The notes under the pieces were generated by a model, which ran no database searches, was not told the DNA's origin, and saw only the letters and a program-made list of their open reading frames with translations. Positions 56,312-64,000 of a stretch of DNA of 64,000 nt are shown one piece after another. The stretch lies in NCBI RefSeq assembly GCF_038502225.1, contig NC_091312.1, positions 27,082,190 to 27,146,189 of the forward strand. The letters run 5' to 3'. A program made the translations under genes and the position numbers. The stretch comes from Cherax quadricarinatus (taxonomy: Eukaryota > Arthropoda > Malacostraca > Decapoda > Parastacidae). Numbering within the stretch: the stretch's first letter is position 1; each line of letters opens with the position of its first letter.

Positions 56312-56735
56312 TATTACAACCTAGGATTTCAAATGGCCTGTTATCCCAGGTGTAATGGGAGCAAATAAACACAGTAGAAAAAGTTTAGACTTATATTATC
56401 CTTCACCAATTATAACAGCAATATGTACACTATGTACAGTGATAAATATAGTGCACTCCACGGTAAGCAAGGCAGAAATAGAAGCCACAAGATAGCAGAC
56501 CGTGCTTCAACCAGCTCTAGAGTGGGAATGACAAGGGCAGACAGGAGAGCGGTATCCACATAACCTCTGCGATTGTCAATCCCACCTTCTTATTGGCTAG
56601 AACCTGGTCACTAGTTGAACGATGGGGCCCCATCATCAACTCTTAGCAACCTGGTTCGCTGGTTGGGGGAGATAGCCTGTAAATGAGGGTGTGTCCATGC
56701 GCCGAATAAAGGTTACGTACTCTTTGCATGCCACA
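56312..56735 (-). repeat. LTR 2 (shared)
   Basis: 424 bp. It serves as 5' LTR of element A and 3' LTR of element B. By eye identical to LTR 3. Confidence 0.9.
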
Positions 56736-56746
56736 CCCCCACCCCC
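56736..56746 (-). other. Polypurine tract of element B
   Basis: GGGGGTGGGGG on the element strand, next to the shared LTR. Confidence 0.7.
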
Positions 56747-57050
56747 GAGAAGGCTCAGGATTAGGCTGCCACCTCCCAGTGGTAACCGTGCCGCCATGGC
56801 ACAAAATAATGGGACCGCCTATCCTCTCCACCATCCAACTCTTAGATAGAGCTCAGCTTTCCTAGTGCCTGAAAGCCAAACCCTAAACTCAGAGTGAGAC
56901 AGCAGTCAGATAAGCCAACATAGGTCCAAGATACAAGCGGACGGTAGCCCGTATCCCCTCACTAAAGAAAAACCCCACATCAGGGGATAAAAAAAAGAGC
57001 TTGAAAGGGGGGTTACCACAAATACATCCTAACCTAAATAAAATATTAAA

Positions 57051-60000
57051 CTAGACTCTTGACAAAGAGTCTGCCAACACATTTTCTTTGCCGGCAATAT
57101 ATTTAATAAAAATATTGTAGGGCTGCAGCCTGAGAGTCCAACGCATAAGCCTTGTGTTGTGATTCTTCATGGCTTGGAGATAGACTAACGGGTTGTGATC
57201 ACTGTAGACTGTGACCACCTGCGATGTTTGGCCCACATAAACATCGAAATGCTCCAAAGCCATTACCAGCGCGAGGGCTTCTTTTTCAATGGTAGAGTAA
57301 GCTCTCTGATGTGGCTGGAACTTGGCTGAAAAGTATGCGATTGGCTGCAGCTCCTTGTTCCCGATTTGTAATAGTACCGCCCCAACCCCAGACTCACAAG
57401 CATCAACCTGTAATGAAAAAGGTTTGGAGAAGTCTGGAGACAAGAGAATGGGTGCAGAGCACAATAATCTTTTTGCTTTATTAAAAGCAGTGTTACAATC
57501 TGACGTCCAATTAAAGGGAACTTTATGACTGGTAAGAGAGGTAAGAGGGGCTACAATATCTGAGAAATTCTTACAGAATCTTCTGTAAAATCCTATCATG
57601 CCTAGGAAACGTTGAAGAGATTTCCTATCATGAGGAACTGGATATTCTTTAATCGAAAGAACTTTAGCAAGTTTAGGTGCAACTTTACCACTACCTACTT
57701 CATGGCCTAGAAAAGTGACAGTGGCCTGGCCAAAGGAAGATTTAGACAAATTAACTGTTAATTGGGAATTCTTAAAGGTCTCAAACAGAGCTTTAAGTCT
57801 AAGTAGGTGTTGATCCCAAGTATCAGACACCACAACAATATCATCTAGGTATGCTGCCGTGCCTTCAAGTCCTTTAATAGCCTGATGGACGAGTTTCTGG
57901 AATGAAGAGGGGGAATTTTTCATTCCGAAGGGGGTAACTGTATACTGATAATGACCTCCTGGAATCACGAAGGCAGAGATTTCCTTCGCCTTATCTGTCA
58001 AAGGTACCTGATAGTAACCTTTAAGGAGATCTAATTTGGACACAAAAGTAGCCTTACCCACAAAGTCAATTACGTCATCCAGACGAGGAAGAGGGTAAGC
58101 ATCTGTAATTGTGACCTCGTTCACTTTACGGTAGTCTGTGCACATACGAAACCCTCCATCAGCCTTTTTTACTAGGATGCACGGTGAAGCCCATGGACTA
58201 GACGACTCCTCCACTAAACCATGTTCTAACAAGAAGTCTACTTCCTGCTGAAGTAACCTTTGCTTTTCAGGATTAGCTCTGTAGGGGGAGAGTTTAATTG
58301 GTTTAGATTTTCCCACATCTACATCATGGTAACCTAACGTACATTTTTTCGGCACATCCGAAAAAATATTAGGATATGACTGTAGAAGCTCAGTTAAATT
58401 GGTTGCTTGTATTTCAGATAATCCATCCATTAACGGGCTAGGATCCTTGAGGAGGACAGAATTTGAAAGTTTAGTATTAATTTCAGAGATAGAGTGCAAA
58501 GAGTCAGAGTCGTCCTCAGAGGTAGAGGACAGAGTCATTACTGGGACTTTATCTGGTGTATGAAAGGCCTTGATTTGATTTATGTGGCAAGTTTTTGTTT
58601 TTGAGGTCTTATCAATGGGAGCTACCACATAATTTAAATCAGATAATCTACTTACTATCTGCATAGGTCCCGTAAATCTAGCTTTCAAGGTGTGGCCAGG
58701 TATAGGTTCCTGCACCAACACCTTGTCTCCTGGATGGAAGGAGCGGAATTGTGCACTTCTGTCATACCTCTGTTTCATCTTACTTTGAGCTGTCTTTAGC
58801 TTAGCCGTGGCTAACTCACGTGCCACCTGCAACCTTGAAGACGGGTTGTAGAGTGCTGAGCTTACGTCTTCTCCCATCCATCCTTCTTTGAGCACCCGAA
58901 GAGGACCTCGTACATTGTGCCCAAAGATCAGCTCAAACGGACTATACCCTGTAGACTCTTGCACCGTCTCTCGTACTGAGAACAGCAACAATGGTAGAGA
59001 TTCATCCCAATCTGTCGGAAAGTGCATGCAAAAACTTCTCATCATTGTTTTTAATGTTTGGTGGAATCTTTCCAAGGCGCCTTGGGACTGAGGGTGATAG
59101 GCAGTGGATAAGTTGTGAATTATCCCTAACCTAGTTAATACTTCCCTAAATGCTTTGGCAGTGAAGTTAGTACCTTGATCACTTTGTATAGTTTTAGGAA
59201 TGCCAAAACAAGAAATGAATTTTGTTAAAGCTTTGAGAATAGCTTTAGTATTGATACTACGCATTGGGATCGCTTCAGGATATCTGGTTACTTTATCCAT
59301 AATTGTAAATAAATACTGATTTCCAGACTTTGACTTAGGTAGTGGACCTACACAATCTATAATTAAATCTGCAAAAGGTTCTCCATCAGCAGGTATGGGT
59401 TGGAGAGGTGCAGGTTTAATAGAATGTCCAGGTTTTCCAACTTGCTGACATTCTCGGCAACACCTAATATGATTCTTCACATCTTTCTTTAATGTTGGCC
59501 AATAAAATTCTTTTGTGATTCTATACAAGGTTTTTGTAATTCCTAAGTGACCTCCTGATGACGTATTATGAGCTATATTTAATATCTGAGGTCTATACTT
59601 GGTTGGAACCACTAACCTGTCGTATAATTGCCGGCCCTCTGTCTCCTTACCAGTCTCAGTGCATACCAAATAATCATTTTTAACTTCATACTTGACTGGA
59701 TGACCCAAAGAGGATTTACCCATGGCTGCCTCAAAAGCGAATTTTAACGAAGGGTCCTTACGTTGTTCCTCCCGGAAGGACAGTCCCTCGGGCATGGAAA
59801 CAGAGACATCTGGCAATCCTGCAACCTGGGAATAGGAAGGCTTGATCGGGGTCTGTTCACTTGATTTACGAGACTCCGGCCGGCGTGTCTCATAAAACAA
59901 CGTGGCTATTCCGAGATCGGAGTCGTCCAAGGATAGGTCAACATTCTCCCCAGACAGCCCTTGGGATGTTGCCCGAGTTATGGCCAACACTGGAGAAGCA

Positions 60001-61649
60001 TTAATCATTATAGGTTCAGGACACGAACTAACAGTAGTAATGTTATTACCCAGTAATAACATGGCATTTTTCATGGGAAATCCTTTTGAGATACCTACAG
60101 TCAAGTACCCAGTGTAATATTTGCACTGTACATAAATTTTATGCAAAGGAACAGAATATATAGTTCCTCCATAGGCTTCCAATAAAACTGATGAATTCAA
60201 GGAAGTATTCTCTGAAAGGGGTAATATTCCTTCTCTGACAAGTGAGCAATATGCTCCAGTATCTCTAAAGGTATTTACTTTAGTTGGTTCTGAGTTTTCC
60301 TGAAGGGAAATAAGACTTTCGCAATAATAAGGGGCCATACCTTTTTCTACTTCTCTAGGGGACATGTTACTAGGGATATTAGAGATTTTCCCGATGGGTT
60401 GAGGTTTTTGGGGGCAGTTGGAACTGATATGACCTACTTTATTACACCTGAAGCAGACGACAGGCTTGCCCTTTACTCCCTGATGACGTTGCAAGTTGTG
60501 TCGTTCTGGCTGGTGCCTCTCTGGATATTGTTGTCGAGATGCTCCATAAGTAGTTTGCCTCTCCGCAGGGGGACCATATGTTGAGAAGCGTGGCTCACCA
60601 GGTGACTTGGTTGGATGTCGTAGACGCTCTCCCTCCGGCTGGCACTTCATTCTCCAATGTTGTCGATCTCTGCTCACGCCAGACTGTTGAAAAGAGAGAC
60701 GGGACCGCTCGGACAAGGAGCGGTTCGTTTCGAAGGTATCAGCCAACCTGGCCGCCTCCAATGCAGTGGTTAAGTCACGATCCTGCAGAAAGACACGAAC
60801 CTCTGGTCCCACAGACTCCAGCAGGTTATCAATCAGAATAAGCTGCACCAGCTCCTCAAAGTTAGAGACACCACTCGCTTTATACCAGCTGGTAAAAGCT
60901 TTGGTTTGCTGTCTCACAAAGTCCACCAGGGATTGACCAAGCTGCCGCCTGTTCAATTTGAAGGTCTTACGATATTTAGCTGGGATACATGTATATGCTC
61001 CCAACACTGTGGTCTTCACTACTTGATAATCAGAGAATTCAGCGTCAGTTAATACCGACGTAAATTCCTGTGCCTTACCCAATAATGCTGTATGAACCAA
61101 CGCTGCCCAGTGCTGTTCCGGCCACCTCAAGGCTCGAGCCTGATTTTCGAAGCTTTCGAAAAATTGCTCTGGTTCGGCCTCATTGAAGCGGGGAACAAGC
61201 TGTACTGCTTTTTGTAAACTGAAATCGTTTACAGAATGCGAAAACTGCCTCCTTTCTCTTTCCCTATCAAATTCTTCCCTTGCGAATGCTCTCTGTTCCC
61301 TAGTTTGCTCAAGATTGATTTTTGCCAGCTGAAGTGCCAACGACGCTGATTCACCCTGAGACAACCCAGCTGCACTATACTGACCATTTTGCTCCGTAGG
61401 TGTATCATCTTCCTCCTGCGAGAACATAGTAGTTTTTGCCCTAGCTCCCGTAGAGGGAGGAGTCTGATGTGCCATCTCTTCTTCAATAAGTATGTCAGCA
61501 ATAAGTGAACGCAGTTGCGCAGCTGTAAGAGTGCGTTTATAGGGAATGCCAATGGAACGAGCAATTTGCCAACAACGCTGTAGGGACAATTTAGGTAGGT
61601 TATGCAAAGTATATGCCGACACCAGGCGTCTGACTCGTCTAGGTGGCAT
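57051..61649 (-). CDS. Gag-Pol polyprotein, element B (PR-IN-RT-RH order)
   Basis: 1532 residues, ATG at 61649, uninterrupted, with the same domain layout as element A: CCHC knuckle, DTG protease, H2C2 zinc domain and D-D-35-E integrase, then RT with YLDD and RNase H. It differs from A at four residues (N385, R589, C1021, E1419). With its consensus-like primer binding site and E1419, B is the better candidate for a mobile copy. Transcription would begin in LTR 3 and end in LTR 2, or read through into A. Confidence 0.95.
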   Translation of the reverse strand: MPPRRVRRLVSAYTLHNLPKLSLQRCWQIARSIGIPYKRTLTAAQLRSLIADILIEEEMAHQTPPSTGARAKTTMFSQEEDDTPTEQNGQYSAAGLSQGESASLALQLAKINLEQTREQRAFAREEFDRERERRQFSHSVNDFSLQKAVQLVPRFNEAEPEQFFESFENQARALRWPEQHWAALVHTALLGKAQEFTSVLTDAEFSDYQVVKTTVLGAYTCIPAKYRKTFKLNRRQLGQSLVDFVRQQTKAFTSWYKASGVSNFEELVQLILIDNLLESVGPEVRVFLQDRDLTTALEAARLADTFETNRSLSERSRLSFQQSGVSRDRQHWRMKCQPEGERLRHPTKSPGEPRFSTYGPPAERQTTYGASRQQYPERHQPERHNLQRHQGVKGKPVVCFRCNKVGHISSNCPQKPQPIGKISNIPSNMSPREVEKGMAPYYCESLISLQENSEPTKVNTFRDTGAYCSLVREGILPLSENTSLNSSVLLEAYGGTIYSVPLHKIYVQCKYYTGYLTVGISKGFPMKNAMLLLGNNITTVSSCPEPIMINASPVLAITRATSQGLSGENVDLSLDDSDLGIATLFYETRRPESRKSSEQTPIKPSYSQVAGLPDVSVSMPEGLSFREEQRKDPSLKFAFEAAMGKSSLGHPVKYEVKNDYLVCTETGKETEGRQLYDRLVVPTKYRPQILNIAHNTSSGGHLGITKTLYRITKEFYWPTLKKDVKNHIRCCRECQQVGKPGHSIKPAPLQPIPADGEPFADLIIDCVGPLPKSKSGNQYLFTIMDKVTRYPEAIPMRSINTKAILKALTKFISCFGIPKTIQSDQGTNFTAKAFREVLTRLGIIHNLSTAYHPQSQGALERFHQTLKTMMRSFCMHFPTDWDESLPLLLFSVRETVQESTGYSPFELIFGHNVRGPLRVLKEGWMGEDVSSALYNPSSRLQVARELATAKLKTAQSKMKQRYDRSAQFRSFHPGDKVLVQEPIPGHTLKARFTGPMQIVSRLSDLNYVVAPIDKTSKTKTCHINQIKAFHTPDKVPVMTLSSTSEDDSDSLHSISEINTKLSNSVLLKDPSPLMDGLSEIQATNLTELLQSYPNIFSDVPKKCTLGYHDVDVGKSKPIKLSPYRANPEKQRLLQQEVDFLLEHGLVEESSSPWASPCILVKKADGGFRMCTDYRKVNEVTITDAYPLPRLDDVIDFVGKATFVSKLDLLKGYYQVPLTDKAKEISAFVIPGGHYQYTVTPFGMKNSPSSFQKLVHQAIKGLEGTAAYLDDIVVVSDTWDQHLLRLKALFETFKNSQLTVNLSKSSFGQATVTFLGHEVGSGKVAPKLAKVLSIKEYPVPHDRKSLQRFLGMIGFYRRFCKNFSDIVAPLTSLTSHKVPFNWTSDCNTAFNKAKRLLCSAPILLSPDFSKPFSLQVDACESGVGAVLLQIGNKELQPIAYFSAKFQPHQRAYSTIEKEALALVMALEHFDVYVGQTSQVVTVYSDHNPLVYLQAMKNHNTRLMRWTLRLQPYNIFIKYIAGKENVLADSLSRV

Positions 61650-61969
61650 AAGTTATTCGCTATGCACAGTACGAATACCCCAACGTAACACGTTAATTTG
61701 CAGAACACGCTTAGCTATGCACAGTACGATTGCAGAATACGCATACAAGCAAAGCCGACTGCACACAAGACTGACCGTAGCGAAGCGAGCACACTGAACA
61801 AGCTAGTAGCGAGCTGCTGAACGATCACACAATAGCAAGGCTGATCATAAGCAACTGACACGCAAAATTTGTAAAGCGAAGCGAAACAGCAAGCTACACA
61901 ATGTTCCTGCTACAAGCTTCACCCTAAGCTCAACCGTTTCTCTAAGTCCAGCTCCCGGACAGGCCCCCA
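61650..61969 (-). promoter_or_regulatory. Untranslated leader and tRNA-Pro-like primer binding site, element B
   Basis: PBS TGGGGGCCTGTCCGGGAG runs from 61969 down to 61952, directly after the LTR. A tRNA-Pro PBS is TGGGGGCTCGTCCGGGAT, so three of 18 positions differ. The leader of about 300 bp has repeated GCGAAGCGA strings and no ORF of note. Confidence 0.65.
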
Positions 61970-62393
61970 TATTACAACCTAGGATTTCAAATGGCCTGTT
62001 ATCCCAGGTGTAATGGGAGCAAATAAACACAGTAGAAAAAGTTTAGACTTATATTATCCTTCACCAATTATAACAGCAATATGTACACTATGTACAGTGA
62101 TAAATATAGTGCACTCCACGGTAAGCAAGGCAGAAATAGAAGCCACAAGATAGCAGACCGTGCTTCAACCAGCTCTAGAGTGGGAATGACAAGGGCAGAC
62201 AGGAGAGCGGTATCCACATAACCTCTGCGATTGTCAATCCCACCTTCTTATTGGCTAGAACCTGGTCACTAGTTGAACGATGGGGCCCCATCATCAACTC
62301 TTAGCAACCTGGTTCGCTGGTTGGGGGAGATAGCCTGTAAATGAGGGTGTGTCCATGCGCCGAATAAAGGTTACGTACTCTTTGCATGCCACA
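61970..62393 (-). repeat. LTR 3 (5' LTR of element B)
   Basis: 424 bp, TGTGG start at 62393. Right flank continues accaaataccacag without LTR similarity. Confidence 0.9.
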
Positions 62394-62894
62394 ACCAAAT
62401 ACCACAGCCAGAAATTCCATGCATGTGTGTGTTCCATGACTGGCTGAATTTTCTCGTTAATTACTGTGATGAATGACAGTGTAAGCGAAGATCATTTTTT
62501 TGCAATCATTCATAACGCAGCTATCCAATATTGCCCATACTAACATTACGCTATCGTGAGTTTTACACTATAGTGACAATCTAAATTCTGCACAGTTTTG
62601 TATTAAATTACGGATATGTCACTTTAAGCAGGAAAAAGCATGATGGATGTCAGTGAGATCTGAATGTCCTCGTAAGTTCTCATAACCTTCTCATGATTCA
62701 CATGGGCGTCCAAGTATATATTATGTTTAGTAGTGAATTAGAAAAGTTCTCAGCTCTGGTATAGGCCAAGGCTTCTCCGGGTGCAGATTATGTTTGGCCA
62801 GGCCTATGATCAAACTTTTTATGCGGAATTTCTGACCCAGCTGGAGAAAAAGTCGAGCTGTTGATAATACATGGAGAGGCAATGAGAAATGCGA
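62394..62894. other. No gene seen
   Basis: Unique sequence to the right of the LTR array. Confidence 0.5.
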
Positions 62895-62908
62895 ACTCAT
62901 AAAAATGT

Positions 62909-63105
62909 AATAATATTGGTAGAATTACCGACAATAAGTTATGTAAAAGGACATGTGTGCAACTTGTGCTACATTTTTTATTGTGGCAACATTCCGCTCT
63001 CCAGGAGCTGTGTCAAGCCGTTACATCTTGACAAAGCTCCTGGAGAGTGAAACGTTGCCACAATAAAAATGTCTCATTAGTTGCACTTGTGTCCTTTTAC
63101 CTAGC
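62909..63105. mobile_element. Hammerhead fold-back element with 14-bp duplication
   Basis: ACTCATAAAAATGT at 62895-62908 and 63106-63119 flanks a 197-bp element. It begins with the ATTGGTAGAATTACCGACAA terminal hairpin and has arms with CATGTGTGCAACTTGTGCTA and the partly matching right arm. The plus arm has TTGACAA-A-GCTC-ctgga-GAGT-GAA-ACGT-T with GCC after the cut. The minus arm is mutated (GGAATGTT). Subfamily D. Confidence 0.85.
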
Positions 63106-63119
63106 ACTCATAAAAATGT

Positions 63120-63600
63120 CGTCAAATCAGTTGTCGTCGCCCAGGTTAAAAGAGCTTTAGATACCGTCTGCAAAATGACAGAGACACACTACTGGACCTC
63201 GAAGCAGCGGCTGCATTTCTTTTATAAATAAAACTGTGTACACTGGATAAACACCTGCCCCTTCAGCTAGAAACTCCCTCCCTCTCATGCAACGAGGAGG
63301 GAGAGACATGCTATACCCCTCACAGAGACCAGAATGCTGTAACACCATCCACTTTACATTACCCTTTGCAATTTAGTGCTAATCATACCTTCCCTTCCCC
63401 CTTTCAGCAAACGGACAGGCACTTCCCCTTTCTCTCCCCACAGTAAACTCGCATATTTGCCCATTCCACCGACATCGCAGTTAAGTTTTTCCAACCATTT
63501 CATTTTAACTACGCTGTATATATATAGATTTTTCTGCAACAACAAATAAAATCTTAGTAATGGCTAAAGGTCGTACTGCTAACAAGTGTGTAGTAGCACT
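63120..63600. other. No gene seen
   Basis: No recognised repeat or coding region. Confidence 0.45.
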
Positions 63601-63616
63601 AGGCTTCCTTTGTCAC

Positions 63617-63655
63617 AACGTTTCACTCTCAGTAGAGAGTTTTTCAGAGCCTTAA
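63617..63655 (-). ncRNA. Hammerhead ribozyme-like motif, decayed
   Basis: Minus strand: CTGAAAA core, stem II ACTCTC-TACT-GAGAGT (six pairs), GAA, ACGT, T. Stem I pairing is not convincing. Confidence 0.45.
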
Positions 63656-64000
63656 AATGAAAGAGCTCTTCATAGAGAAAGAAACGTCAAAATGTAAGGC
63701 TGTTCTTCTACATGTGTCTTTATCTGCCATCATGAAAATTTTCCCCGCCAGTTTGGCGGTGCTGCTAAAAGCCATTAATAGAGTTCTAATATCCACGCTC
63801 CACCACACATTGTTTCTCCATTACCCATTGTCCTCTAAACTGCCAGCCACACTCACACACGTGAAGCAGTAGCGTTAAATAGTGCTCTCAGGTTTTAGCG
63901 TTCTAGTGGCTGTCCTAAGATATTATTAGCGGTCATCATACGTGATTGAATTTGTGAACATACCTACAACAGTGTAACAGCTTTCTAGAGCGTGAATAGT
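63656..64000. other. No gene seen
   Basis: A 71-codon plus frame (63657-63872) has no recognisable domain. Confidence 0.4.

Larger units (their letters stand above)
50654..62393 (-). mobile_element. Tandem pair of gypsy-type LTR retrotransposons sharing an LTR
   Basis: Order on the plus strand: LTR (50654-51077), internal A, LTR (56312-56735), internal B, LTR (61970-62393). The element direction is minus. The period is about 5.66 kb. Internal regions and LTRs are almost identical. Each internal region has a primer binding site next to its right-hand LTR, one uninterrupted Gag-Pol frame and a polypurine tract next to its left-hand LTR. The outer flanks do not show an abutting target duplication; the nearest shared string is CCAAATA at 50643-50649 and 62395-62401, offset by a few bases. 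Such arrays can come from unequal recombination between LTRs, from insertion of a tandem cDNA, or from an assembly duplication. Confidence 0.95.

Noticed and set aside
51392..61649. Envelope gene or errantivirus
   Set aside because: There is no third frame between RNase H and the LTR; only about 310 bp remain, so these are retrotransposons without envelope.

Overview
This window looks like intergenic, repeat-dominated DNA from a eukaryote, most likely a decapod crustacean. The reasons are TTAGG-type pentamer arrays, very long dinucleotide and trinucleotide microsatellites, a tRNA-derived SINE ending in (ATT)n, and RTE, CR1-like and Jockey-like LINEs with tails that I recall from crayfish and shrimp genomes. 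The species assignment is inference from memory; no search was run. I found no host protein-coding gene that I can support. All long open frames belong to transposable elements or come from simple repeats.

Layout. 1-7.6 kb: unique AT-rich DNA, a decayed Jockey-like LINE, a TTAGG-like array and (TA)n tracts. 7.7-14.6 kb: a CR1-like LINE on the + strand broken by three insertions, flanked by minus-strand CR1 fragments and a SINE. 15-19.3 kb: a fold-back element, a hAT transposase remnant and a degenerate CCTAA block. 19.5-22.3 kb: a 29-bp satellite of about 96 copies. 23-24.5 kb: two more minisatellites. 25-44 kb: SINE and LINE fragments, microsatellites, a CpG-rich block near 31 kb and two decayed Jockey-like LINEs. 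44.6-48.1 kb: a minus-strand RTE LINE with an uninterrupted 968-codon frame. 50.65-62.39 kb: two almost identical Ty3/gypsy-type elements in tandem sharing one LTR (LTR-internal-LTR-internal-LTR), each with an uninterrupted 1532-codon Gag-Pol. 62.4-64 kb: more fold-back elements.

The most interesting system is a dispersed superfamily of small mobile elements built around a hammerhead-ribozyme-like motif (stem I, CTGAAGA-type core, stem II, GAA, a self-complementary ACGT stem III, and a GTT or GTC cleavage triplet). Different subfamilies keep the fold with different stem sequences, which is covariation. Several copies have 12-14 bp target-site duplications. Two copies, inserted in the CR1 LINE at 9.9-10.9 kb and 11.2-12.4 kb, carry direct repeats of a 448-450 bp unit bounded by hammerheads plus an inverted arm. 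That is the architecture expected of retrozymes or non-autonomous Penelope-like elements that pass through circular RNA.

The second highlight is the LTR-element pair. Its pol order is protease-integrase-RT-RNase H, copia-like, although the RT, RNase H and integrase sequences are of Ty3/gypsy type. That arrangement is known from the Gmr1 lineage. The LTRs differ at one visible base, so the array is young. The RTE supplies a complete endonuclease-RT and is the other candidate source of retrotransposition machinery in the window.
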